Source: Ancalomicrobiaceae bacterium S20
GTDB lineage: Bacteria > Pseudomonadota > Alphaproteobacteria > Rhizobiales > Ancalomicrobiaceae
Reading direction: 5' to 3'
Assembly: GCA_040269895.1 (NCBI GenBank)
Contig: CP158568.1
Location: 3,380,716 to 3,444,715, forward strand
DNA length: 64,000 nt
Shown here piece by piece: positions 19,687 through 28,088 of this stretch. Position 1 is the first letter of the stretch. Each line of letters starts with the position of its first letter. The translations under genes were made by a program, and so were the position numbers. A model generated the notes under the pieces. It had not been told where the DNA came from. It did not search any database and saw nothing but the letters and a program-made list of their open reading frames with translations.

Positions 19687-20660
19687 CACCGATCCTTCGT
19701 ATAGGGGATGCCGGAGGCCTTCGGCGGCACGGCGCGACCGATCAGGCCGACCAGCAGCACGACCGTCAAGGCATAGGGCAGCGCCTGGAACACCTGGACC
19801 GAGACGACGCCGATGCCGGGCAGCGGCGTGCCCTGCAGCCGGCTCGCCAGCGCATCGAGGAAGCCGAACAGCAGGCAGGTGAACATGGCCGGCACCGGCC
19901 GCCACTTGGAGAACACCAGCGCGGCGAGCGCGATGAAGCCCTTGCCGGCGGTCATGTCGCGGATGAAGCCGGCCGATTGCGCGACCGCCAGATAGGTGCC
20001 GGCACAGCCGCACAGCACGCCGCAGACGACGACTGCCGCATAGCGCAGGCCCGCGACCGAGACGCCGGCCGTGTCGACCGCGTGCGGATTGTCGCCGACG
20101 GCCCGGAGCCTGAGCCCGAACCGGGTGCGGAACAGAACCCAGGCGGTCAGCGGCACGCAGACGAAGGCGAGGTAGACCAGGATGTTGTGGCCCGAGATCA
20201 CCTCGGCGTAGACGTGGCCGAGCGCGGTGTCGCGGAACGCCCCGGCGCCGGGCAGTTCGATCGACAGGAAGCGCTCGGTGTTGGCGAGCTGCGGCGTGCG
20301 GCCGCCCTCGTGGAACCAGGCCTGACCGAGCAGCACGGTCATGCCGGCGGCGAGGAAGTTGATCGCCACGCCCGAGACGATCTGGTTGCCGCGCTGGGTG
20401 ATCGCGGCGAAGCCGTGCACCAGCGACAGGGCGATCGCGACCAGGATGCCGGCGCCGAGCCCGGCCCAGGGCGAGTGCAGGAGTGAGGCCGCGGTTCCCG
20501 CCGCGAAGGCCGCGAACAGCATCTTGCCCTCGAGGCCGATGTCGACCACGCCCGAGCGTTCGGACCACAGGCCGGCGAGGCAGGCGAACAGCAGCGGCAC
20601 GGCGAGCCTAATCGAGGAGCCGAGCACCGAGATCAGCGCATCGAGGAATTCGGCGCTCAT
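19686..20660 (-). CDS. Nucleoside-type ABC transporter permease (second subunit)
   Basis: Inner-membrane permease of the BPD_transp_2 family, with about eight hydrophobic segments and the family's conserved GLEGKMLFAAF stretch near the N-terminus and GFIALAALVFSKWRP near the C-terminus. 324 aa. It overlaps the first permease by four bases and cdd by one. With the BMP binding protein and duplicated ATPase it forms a nucleoside importer like the RnsBACD or NupABC systems; the substrate follows from context only. Confidence 0.92.
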   Translation of the reverse strand: MSAEFLDALISVLGSSIRLAVPLLFACLAGLWSERSGVVDIGLEGKMLFAAFAAGTAASLLHSPWAGLGAGILVAIALSLVHGFAAITQRGNQIVSGVAINFLAAGMTVLLGQAWFHEGGRTPQLANTERFLSIELPGAGAFRDTALGHVYAEVISGHNILVYLAFVCVPLTAWVLFRTRFGLRLRAVGDNPHAVDTAGVSVAGLRYAAVVVCGVLCGCAGTYLAVAQSAGFIRDMTAGKGFIALAALVFSKWRPVPAMFTCLLFGFLDALASRLQGTPLPGIGVVSVQVFQALPYALTVVLLVGLIGRAVPPKASGIPYTKDR

Positions 20661-21763
20661 CGTCCCCCCTCCCCGCTTCTCGCGAAGATCCGTTCCAGCG
20701 CCGGGCGGAACATGTGTTCGAGCGCCCCCATGAACAGGATCACCAAGGCCTGGATCACCACGATCATGTCGCGGGTGATCTTGGGCTTCTCGAAGGCGAG
20801 TTCGGCGCCGCCCTGATAGAGCACCCCGAACAGCAGGCTCGCCAGCACGACGCCGAACGGGTGCGAGCGCCCCATCAGCGCGACCGCGATGCCGACGAAG
20901 CCGGCACCGCCGACGAACTCGAGCACCAGCCGGCTCTGCACGCCCATCACCTCGTTGACCGCGACCAGACCGGCGAGCGCGCCGGAGATCAGCATGGCGG
21001 CGATCACGACATGGCCGGCGTCGATGCCGGCATAGGCCGCGGCGGTCGGGTTGAAGCCGACGGTGCGGATCTCGTAGCCGAGGCGCGTGTGCCAGATCAG
21101 CACCCAGACCACCGCGACCGCGACGATCGCCACGAAGATCATCGGATTGAGCGGCGACTGGCCGAGATCCCAGCCGAGCGGCGCGACGAGGTCGCGCAAG
21201 AGCGGCAGGCGGGTCGCCTCGGCGAAGGTGCGCGTCTCCGGCGACATGGCGCCGGGTTTGCCCATCACGTTGACGAGCAGATAGACGATCAGCGTCGCGG
21301 CGAGGAAATTGAACATGATCGTCGTGATGACGATGTGGCTGCCGCGCCGGGCCTGCGCCCAGGCGGGCACGAAGGCCCAGGCCGCGCCGCCGAGCATGCC
21401 GCCGGCAAGCGCGAACGGGAACACTAGCCACCACGGCGCGCCGTCGAAGGTCAGGCACAGCGCCGCGACCACGATGCCCGCGACCGTCGCCTGTCCCTCG
21501 GCGCCGATGTTGAACAGGCCGGCATGGAAGGCGACTGCGACCGCAAGGCCGGTGAAGATGAAGTTGGTCGTGTAGTAGAGCGTGAAGCCGATGCCCTCGG
21601 CATAGCCGAGGCTGCCGGAGAGCATGATCTTCACGGTGCCGATCGGATCCTCGCCGATCACCAGCACGACGAGGCCGGCGACCAGAAACGCAGCGGTCAG
21701 GTTCAAAAGCGGCAGCAGGCCATAGTCGACCAGCGGCGGCAGGGCGCGGCGCGGTGTGCTCAT
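20657..21763 (-). CDS. Nucleoside-type ABC transporter permease (first subunit)
   Basis: 368-aa BPD_transp_2 permease with about nine membrane segments, including ATLIVYLLVNVM, and the GFNPTAAAYAGID motif typical of the first permease in BMP-type importers. The ATG at 21763 (MSTPRR) overlaps the ATPase stop by four bases; an upstream frame that continues to 21880 is only the Arg-rich shadow of the ATPase end. Pairs with the second permease downstream. Confidence 0.92.
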   Translation of the reverse strand: MSTPRRALPPLVDYGLLPLLNLTAAFLVAGLVVLVIGEDPIGTVKIMLSGSLGYAEGIGFTLYYTTNFIFTGLAVAVAFHAGLFNIGAEGQATVAGIVVAALCLTFDGAPWWLVFPFALAGGMLGGAAWAFVPAWAQARRGSHIVITTIMFNFLAATLIVYLLVNVMGKPGAMSPETRTFAEATRLPLLRDLVAPLGWDLGQSPLNPMIFVAIVAVAVVWVLIWHTRLGYEIRTVGFNPTAAAYAGIDAGHVVIAAMLISGALAGLVAVNEVMGVQSRLVLEFVGGAGFVGIAVALMGRSHPFGVVLASLLFGVLYQGGAELAFEKPKITRDMIVVIQALVILFMGALEHMFRPALERIFARSGEGGR

Positions 21764-23322
21764 CGCGCACCTCCGGCCGCGACGATCCGTTCGTCGGCGA
21801 CGCCGGCCATCATCAGACCGATCTCTCTCTCGTCGGTGTCGGGCCGGCACTCGCCGGTGATCCGGCCGCCGCACATGCACAACACGCGGTCGGACAGGCC
21901 GCGGATCTCGTCGAGTTCGGCCGAGACGAGCAGGATCGCCTTGCCGCGGTCGCGCAGTTCGATGATGCGACGATGGATGAATTCGATCGCGCCGATGTCG
22001 ACACCGCGGGTCGGCTGTCCCACCAGCAGCACGGCGGGGTCGCGCTCGATCTCGCGGGCGACGACGATTTTCTGCTGGTTGCCGCCCGAGAACAGCGCCG
22101 AACGGAGTTCCGGATCGCGCGGACGGATGTCGTAGCGCTCGAAGCGCTCGGCCGCGACGGGCAGGATGCGCGAGCGCTCGAGCAGCGGCCCGCGGCCCCA
22201 GACCGGGTCATCCTGGTAGCCGAGCACCATGTTCTCCCAGGCCGCGAAGGCGAGCACCAGGCCCATGCGGTGCCGGTCCTCTGGGATATGGGCAAGGCCG
22301 AGACGGCGCGTCTCGGCTGCGTCCGCCATGGTCACGTCGGTACCGGCGAGACGGATCGCGCCGGACGACGCGCGCCGGATGCCGGCGAGTGCTTCCAGAA
22401 GCTCAGATTGGCCGTTGCCGGCGACCCCGGCGATGCCGACGATCTCGCCGGCGCGCACGTCGAAGGACACGCCGTCGACCAGCGCGACCCCACGGCGGTC
22501 GCGCACGGCCAGATCGGCGACCTCCAGGAGCTTCGTGCCCGGCATCGACGGGCCCTTCTCGACCCGGAGCAGCACGCGGCGACCGACCATGGCCTCGGCG
22601 AGCTTTTCCACCGTCGTGTCGGCGGTCGGCCAGGTCGCGATCAGCTCACCCTTGCGCATGACCGAGACGACGTCGGTCACCGCCTTGATCTCTTTCAGCT
22701 TATGCGTGATCACGACGACGGTCTTGCCCTCGCCGCGCAGCCGCCGCAGCACCCTGAACAGGTGCTCGACCTCGGCTGGCGTCAGCACGGCGGTCGGCTC
22801 GTCGAGGATCAGGAGTTCGGCGCCGCGGTAGAGCGCCTTCAGGATCTCGACGCGCTGCTGTTCGCCGACCGAGAGGTCGCCGACGATCGCGTCCGGATCG
22901 ACCTTGAGGTCGTATTCCTGCTCGAGGCGCTTCAGGCTCGCCCGCGCCTTGCGGCGGCCCTCGTTGAGCAGTGCGCCGCCCTCGGCGCCGAGCATGACGT
23001 TGTCGAGCACGGTCATGGTCTCGACCAGCATGAACTGCTGGTGGACCATGCCGATGCCGAGCCGGATCGCGTCCGCCGAGGAGCGGATCTGCACCGACCG
23101 GCCCTCGACGCGGATCTCGCCGCGATCGGCCTGATAGAAGCCGTAGAGGATCGACATCAGCGTCGACTTGCCGGCGCCGTTCTCGCCGATGATGCCGTGG
23201 ATCGTGCCGGGCGCGAAGGCGAGATGGATGTCGCGGTTGGCATGGACAGGGCCGAAGCGCTTGTCGATGCCGACCAGTTCGACGCGCGGGGTCCGATCGG
23301 GTTCGACCAGCGTCACCACCAT
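21760..23322 (-). CDS. ABC transporter ATP-binding protein with two ATPase domains
   Basis: 520-aa RbsA-like double ATPase. The first domain has Walker A GENGAGKST (about residue 43), signature LSVGEQQRVEI and Walker B LLILDEPTA. The second has a degenerate Walker A GVAGNGQS and signature FSGGNQQK, the usual asymmetry in this family. It energises the BMP-type nucleoside importer. A hairpin separates it from the binding-protein gene. Confidence 0.95.
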   Translation of the reverse strand: MVVTLVEPDRTPRVELVGIDKRFGPVHANRDIHLAFAPGTIHGIIGENGAGKSTLMSILYGFYQADRGEIRVEGRSVQIRSSADAIRLGIGMVHQQFMLVETMTVLDNVMLGAEGGALLNEGRRKARASLKRLEQEYDLKVDPDAIVGDLSVGEQQRVEILKALYRGAELLILDEPTAVLTPAEVEHLFRVLRRLRGEGKTVVVITHKLKEIKAVTDVVSVMRKGELIATWPTADTTVEKLAEAMVGRRVLLRVEKGPSMPGTKLLEVADLAVRDRRGVALVDGVSFDVRAGEIVGIAGVAGNGQSELLEALAGIRRASSGAIRLAGTDVTMADAAETRRLGLAHIPEDRHRMGLVLAFAAWENMVLGYQDDPVWGRGPLLERSRILPVAAERFERYDIRPRDPELRSALFSGGNQQKIVVAREIERDPAVLLVGQPTRGVDIGAIEFIHRRIIELRDRGKAILLVSAELDEIRGLSDRVLCMCGGRITGECRPDTDEREIGLMMAGVADERIVAAGGAR

Positions 23323-23451
23323 GAAACGATCCGAATGGCCTTTTGCGGCGGGTTGGGCGAGCGGGTCCCGCGAAACCGCCCGATCTAGCGGCTCGACGGC
23401 GCGGGGTCGAGCGGGAGCGGCGCCGCGGGCGAACGAAGCTTCGGATACGAA

Positions 23452-23489
23452 GAGCCCCGGCGACCGTCCGAGACGGCGCGCCGGGGCTC
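23452..23489 (-). terminator. Hairpin between binding-protein gene and transporter ATPase
   Basis: Stem GAGCCCCGGCG (23452-23462) / CGCCGGGGCTC (23479-23489), 11 bp, ten bases past the stop of the BMP gene on the minus strand. No strong U tract. Such hairpins often leave the binding protein mRNA more abundant than the rest of the transporter mRNA. Confidence 0.6.
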
Positions 23490-23499
23490 GATCACGCGA

Positions 23500-24495
23500 T
23501 CAGAACGGGCACTTCTGATCCGACATGTAGTCGTGGATCTTGACGGTGCCGGCGATGATGTCCTTCTCGGCCTTGTCGGCCGCGGCCTTCATCTCGGGGG
23601 TGATCAGCGCCTTGTTGTTGTCGTCGAGCGCCCAGCCGATGCCGCCCTCGGCGAGGCCGAGCACCTTCACGCCATTCGACCACTTGCCGTCCTTGGCGTC
23701 CTTGAACGCATCGTAGACCGCGACGTCGACGCGCTTCAGCATCGAGGTCAGCACCTTGCCCGGGTGCAGGTGGTTCTGGTTGGAATCGACGCCGATGCCG
23801 AGCTTGCCGGCGTCGGCGGCGGCCTGCAGCACGCCGAGGCCGGTGCCGCCGGCGGCGTGATAGACCACGTCCGCGCCGCGCTCGATCTGCGAACGGGCGA
23901 GCTCGCCGCCCTTGACCGGGTCGTTCCAGGCGGCACCGGTGGTGCCGGTCATGTTCTGGAACACCTCGACCTTCGGGTTGGCGGCCTTGGCGCCCTGCAC
24001 GTAGCCGCAGGCGAACTTGCGGATCAGCGGGATGTCCATGCCGCCGACGAAGCCGAGCTTGCCGGACTTCGAGGCCATCGCGCCGAGCAGGCCGACCAGA
24101 TAGGAGCCTTCCTGCTCCTTGAACACGATCGAGCGGACGTTCGGCAGATCGACGACCATGTCGATGATCGCGAACTTGATGTTCGGGAACTCCTTGGCGA
24201 CCTTCTCGATCGCGGTCGCCTGGCTGAAGCCGATCGCGACGATCGGCGAGTTGCCGCGGCGGGCGAAGTTGCGCAGCGCCTGTTCGCGCTGAGCGTCGTT
24301 CTGGATCTCGAAGTCGCGGTACTCGACACCCGCGTCCTTCTTGAACTTCTCGGCGCCGGCATAGCCCGCCTCGTTGAACGACTTGTCGAACTTGCCGCCC
24401 AGGTCATAGAGCACCGCGGGCTGGATGTCCTCACCGAAGGCCGGTACGACCAGCGCACCCACCATTGCCATCGCACAAAGCAACCGCGACTTCAT
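23500..24495 (-). CDS. BMP-family ABC transporter substrate-binding protein
   Basis: 331-aa periplasmic binding protein of the basic membrane protein (BMP/PnrA) family, which bind nucleosides. A signal peptide ends near AFGED (residue 22). Family landmarks follow: DLGGKFDKSFNEAGYAGAEKF, VGGMDIPLIRKF and YHAAGGTGLGVLQAA. It heads the importer operon and is followed by salvage enzymes, which supports purine or pyrimidine nucleosides as substrate. Confidence 0.94.
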   Translation of the reverse strand: MKSRLLCAMAMVGALVVPAFGEDIQPAVLYDLGGKFDKSFNEAGYAGAEKFKKDAGVEYRDFEIQNDAQREQALRNFARRGNSPIVAIGFSQATAIEKVAKEFPNIKFAIIDMVVDLPNVRSIVFKEQEGSYLVGLLGAMASKSGKLGFVGGMDIPLIRKFACGYVQGAKAANPKVEVFQNMTGTTGAAWNDPVKGGELARSQIERGADVVYHAAGGTGLGVLQAAADAGKLGIGVDSNQNHLHPGKVLTSMLKRVDVAVYDAFKDAKDGKWSNGVKVLGLAEGGIGWALDDNNKALITPEMKAAADKAEKDIIAGTVKIHDYMSDQKCPF

Positions 24496-24903
24496 CCTGG
24501 ACTCCCCTCGATAACTCTCTTGCCGGCCGCGCTCGCGTCGGGAACGACATCGCGGCCGAGAGGCAGTTTGGCAGGACGAATGACTTCCCGAAAGGGCGAT
24601 CTGGAAATTTTTAACGCTTGGTCAAAATCTGTTCACAGAGCGGCGCAGGCTGCACGGGCATACGGCGCAATGCGCATGGCACCGCGCGTTAACCAAACCG
24701 TCACACGACCGGGCGGAACAATATCCGCAGACGAGACATGCGAAATAGGCTTTGCCTCTTTTCGCATCATGCGTAATCATGAGGCATCTGTAGCGTCAAC
24801 GACGTGAGTCGAGCGACGTTCGCCGATGGGATCGACGACGGCACGCACGACTCGAAACGAGGGGAGGATCGGCCAGGAGCCCGCTGCCTGAAAGGAGGCA
24901 CGC
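24496..24903. other. Divergent regulatory region between BMP gene and DUF1194 gene
   Basis: About 408 bases with lower G+C than the neighbours between 24596 and 24790. It must hold the promoter of the leftward importer/salvage operon and of the rightward vWA genes. It contains a long imperfect palindrome at 24738-24767. No gene is supported; a frame running through it is the antisense shadow of the BMP gene. Confidence 0.55.
24738..24767. promoter_or_regulatory. Imperfect palindrome, possible operator or hairpin
   Basis: Outer arms ATGCGAAA (24738-24745) and TTTCGCAT (24760-24767) enclose a second, inner pair AGGC-TTT-GCCT (24747-24757). About 240 bases upstream of the BMP gene and 136 upstream of the DUF1194 gene. 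Either a regulator site or an mRNA stem-loop; I cannot tell which. Confidence 0.4.
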
Positions 24904-25881
24904 ATGCCCGAAGCCATCTCTTCCGCAGCCATTTCTTCAGACGACCCGGAGCCACGGCCGAGCGGTCGCACGGTTCACCGATCGCACGGCCGGGCCAAGG
25001 CTCAGGCCATCGCCCTCCCTGATCCGGATCGCGATCCGCTCGCCCGAATGCTCATCTGGCGGCATGCGATCGTCCTGCTCATCGCGATTGCCGCGCTGTT
25101 CGTAGCCGGACGACCGGCACGATCGTCGGACCTCGGAGCAGCCGCGACGATCCTCGCCGCGACGAAACCCAATGCGGTCGACGTCGCGCTCGTGCTCGCC
25201 GTCGACGCCTCCCAGAGCATGGACGAGGGCGAACAGAAGCTGCAGCGCGAGGGCTATGTCGCCGCGCTGACCTCGCCGGAGGTCATGAAGGCGATCAGCA
25301 TCGGCCGGGCGGGCCGGATCGCGGTCACCTATTTCGAATGGGGCAGCGCCGATCAGCAGGTCGTCGTGGCGCCCTGGACCGTGATCGACGGCCCCGACGC
25401 CGCCAAGGCCTTCGCGGGCCGCATCGCGGCCGCGCCCTACAACAACCTGCAACGCACCTCGATCAGCGCCGCGCTCGCCTTCGGCGCCAAGCTGATCGAC
25501 CAGGGCGGCTTCTCGACCGAACGCCAGGTGATCGACGTCTCGGGCGACGGACCGAACAACGAGGGCCTGGTGGTCTCCGAGGTGCGCGACCGGCTGGTCG
25601 ACCTCGGCATCACCATCAACGGCCTGCCGATCGTCACCAAGCAGGGCACGGCCGACTGGATCGAGTACCCGCCACTCGACCAGTATTACGAGACCTGCGT
25701 CGTCGGCGGCGTCGGCTCGTTCTCGATTCCCGTGCGCGGCATGAACAACTTCGGCGCGGCGCTAAAGATGAAGCTGGTGATCGAGATCGCCGGTCTCAAC
25801 GATCCGGTGCAGCAACCGGGCATCGGCCGGGTCATCCCCGCCGCCGGCGCGCCGCTCACCAACTGCCGCTACTTCGAGTGA
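24904..25881 (+). CDS. DUF1194 von Willebrand-type secreted protein, copy 1
   Basis: 325-aa protein with a vWA/DUF1194 domain and an intact MIDAS-like DASQSMDE motif (about residue 100). Other landmarks are DVSGDGPNNEG and GLPIVTK. An AAGGAGG ribosome site six bases before the ATG at 24904 fixes the start, giving an unusual 48-residue polar N-terminus before the membrane/signal segment (about residues 52-68). Function unknown; vWA proteins usually mediate metal-dependent protein binding. The next gene is a paralogue. Confidence 0.85.
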   Translation: MPEAISSAAISSDDPEPRPSGRTVHRSHGRAKAQAIALPDPDRDPLARMLIWRHAIVLLIAIAALFVAGRPARSSDLGAAATILAATKPNAVDVALVLAVDASQSMDEGEQKLQREGYVAALTSPEVMKAISIGRAGRIAVTYFEWGSADQQVVVAPWTVIDGPDAAKAFAGRIAAAPYNNLQRTSISAALAFGAKLIDQGGFSTERQVIDVSGDGPNNEGLVVSEVRDRLVDLGITINGLPIVTKQGTADWIEYPPLDQYYETCVVGGVGSFSIPVRGMNNFGAALKMKLVIEIAGLNDPVQQPGIGRVIPAAGAPLTNCRYFE

Positions 25882-26031
25882 CGGACCAGCCGGGCGGCGC
25901 GGTCCGTCCGGCGTCGGCTCTGCGAAGACGATCCGCCCGATCGCAATGCCGTGAAGCCGCCGTGCTTCGGCTTCCGCCGCCCCGCGCCCCGTGTCACTCT
26001 TTCACGGAGGCAAACGATCGGAGCGGCGGCC

Positions 26032-26868
26032 ATGGTGCAGCGACGTCCGGTTTTCGCATCCGGCGGGCTCGCGCTCGCGCTTCTCGCCGGCCTGATGCTC
26101 GCAGCCCTCCTTCCCGCCCGGCCCGCGCGGGCCGAGGCCCCGGTCGACGTCGCGCTGATCCTCGCGGTCGACGTCTCCTATTCCATGGACGAGGAGGAGC
26201 AGAAGCTCCAGCGCGAGGGCTACGCGGTCGGCATCACGTCGAGGGACGTTCTGCAGGCGATCGCGCGCGGCCGCTACGGTCGCATCGCCGTCGCCTATGT
26301 CGAATGGGCGGGCGCACTCGAGCAGCAGGTGCTGATCGACTGGCGGATCGTCGACGGCGAGGCCTCGGCGAAGGCCTTCGCGGCGGAACTGCTCGGCAAA
26401 CCCTATCGCCGGATCTCTCGCACCTCGATCTCCGGCGCGCTGATCTTTGCCGCGCCGCTGTTCGACAAGCTCGGGCTGCCGGCGACCCGGCGGGTGATCG
26501 ATGTCTCGGGCGATGGTCCCAACAATCAGGGCCTGCCGGTCGAGCAGGCCCGCGACGACATCGTCGGCCGCGGCATCACGGTGAACGGGCTGCCGATTGT
26601 CTTGAAGCGGCCGTACCGCTCGATGTTCGACATCGACGACCTCGACATCTACTACCGCGACTGTGTGATCGGCGGCGAGGGCGCGTTCATGATCCCGGTC
26701 CGCGACCTCAAGGCCTTCGGCGACGCGGTCCGGACCAAGCTGCTCCTGGAGGTCGCGGGTCTGATGCCGGCCGCCGATCCCGCGCCGCGCGCGCTGCCCG
26801 CGGCCGCCGGCCCGACGGTCTCCTGCATGATCGGCGAGCGGCAATGGCGCGAGCGCTGGGGCAACTGA
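26032..26868 (+). CDS. DUF1194 von Willebrand-type secreted protein, copy 2
   Basis: 278-aa paralogue of the preceding gene with a signal peptide ending near ARAEA (residue 35), MIDAS-like DVSYSMDE, DVSGDGPNNQG and GLPIVLK. The two copies share the same motif order and the terminal Cys region. I set the start at the ATG at 26032 because GGAG lies about nine bases upstream and the signal peptide follows; a start at 25951 would add 27 residues. Function unknown. Confidence 0.85.
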   Translation: MVQRRPVFASGGLALALLAGLMLAALLPARPARAEAPVDVALILAVDVSYSMDEEEQKLQREGYAVGITSRDVLQAIARGRYGRIAVAYVEWAGALEQQVLIDWRIVDGEASAKAFAAELLGKPYRRISRTSISGALIFAAPLFDKLGLPATRRVIDVSGDGPNNQGLPVEQARDDIVGRGITVNGLPIVLKRPYRSMFDIDDLDIYYRDCVIGGEGAFMIPVRDLKAFGDAVRTKLLLEVAGLMPAADPAPRALPAAAGPTVSCMIGERQWRERWGN

Positions 26869-27017
26869 CGTCGGCCGGCAAGGAAACCGTCGCGCCGGTG
26901 CCATGGTCTTGCGCGAAAGCTTCGCAGCCGGCGGCCTCTTCGGTTATAGGCTTGAGGCCCCAAACCGCCGCGCCTCGCGGCGCCTGAAGTCCGACCGCCA
27001 AGGACCGTCGCCCTCCG

Positions 27018-28070
27018 ATGACGTCGCACCCACAAGCCGAGCCCCGTCCCGCCGAGCCCCGCGCCGCCGTGCCCCATCTCGACTTCCCCGTGCTCGTCGC
27101 CGACATCGGCGGCACCAACGCGCGTTTCGCGATCCTGACCGCGCCGGACGGCGAGGTCGTCGAATTCCCGACCGCCCCGACCGCCGAACACCCCGATCCG
27201 GCCGATGCGATCGAAAGGACCGTGTTCGCGACCTCCGCGCTCAGGCCGAAGACCGCCATCATGGCGCTCGCCGGCCCGATCACCGGCGAGCGCGTGCCAC
27301 TGACCAACTGCCCGTGGGTGGTCGAGCCGCGCGTGCTGATCGAGCGACTCGGGCTCAGCCAAGTCCTTCTCGTCAACGATTTCGAGGCGCTGGCGCTGGC
27401 GCTGCCCTCGCTCGGCGAGGCGGACCTGCTCCAGATCGGCGGCGGCGCGATGAAGCCGAACGCCGCCAAGGCGGTGGTCGGCCCCGGCACGGGCCTCGGC
27501 GTGGCGATCCTGCTCCACGCGGTCGGCATGTGGATCCCGGTGCCGGGCGAAGGCGGCCACGTCGCGTTCAATCCCGAGACCGAGCGCGACATCGCGATCT
27601 GGCGCAACCTGACCCGGCTGGACGGGCACGTCTCCGCCGAGTGGGTGCTGTGCGGCTCCGGCATCGTCCGACTCTACCAGGCGATCGCCAGGACCGACGG
27701 CAAGCCGGCGCCGCTCGACCGGCCCGGCGCCATCGGCGACGCCGCTGCGGCCGGCGACCCGGTCGCGGTCGAGACGTTGACGCTGTTCGCAACCTATCTC
27801 GGTCGCCTCGCCGGCGACCTGGCGCTGACGAGCCTCGCGCGCGGCGGCGTGTTCCTCGGCGGCGGCGTCGCGCAGAAGATCCAGGCTTTCCTGACCTCGG
27901 GCGAGTTCCGAGCCGCGTTCGAGGCGAAGCCGCCGCACCAGAAGCTGGTCGGCGGCATTCCGACCTACCTGATCACCCATCCGCGCCCGGCCGTGATCGG
28001 CCTCGTCGCCTATGCCCGCGACCCCGGCCATTTCGGCATCGAGCTCGATGGGCGGCACTGGCGGGCGTGA
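27018..28070 (+). CDS. glk: Glucokinase
   Basis: ATP-dependent glucokinase of the bacterial Glk family, making glucose 6-phosphate. Visible motifs are the phosphate-binding LVADIGGTNARFAIL (about residue 28), VNDFEALALALP, GPGTGLGVA and EGGHVAFNP. 350 aa with a short Pro/Glu-rich N-terminal tail. It converges with hrpB, with only 18 bases between the two stops. Confidence 0.95.
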   Translation: MTSHPQAEPRPAEPRAAVPHLDFPVLVADIGGTNARFAILTAPDGEVVEFPTAPTAEHPDPADAIERTVFATSALRPKTAIMALAGPITGERVPLTNCPWVVEPRVLIERLGLSQVLLVNDFEALALALPSLGEADLLQIGGGAMKPNAAKAVVGPGTGLGVAILLHAVGMWIPVPGEGGHVAFNPETERDIAIWRNLTRLDGHVSAEWVLCGSGIVRLYQAIARTDGKPAPLDRPGAIGDAAAAGDPVAVETLTLFATYLGRLAGDLALTSLARGGVFLGGGVAQKIQAFLTSGEFRAAFEAKPPHQKLVGGIPTYLITHPRPAVIGLVAYARDPGHFGIELDGRHWRA

Positions 28071-28088
28071 CGCCCCGTCGGTGCCCGA

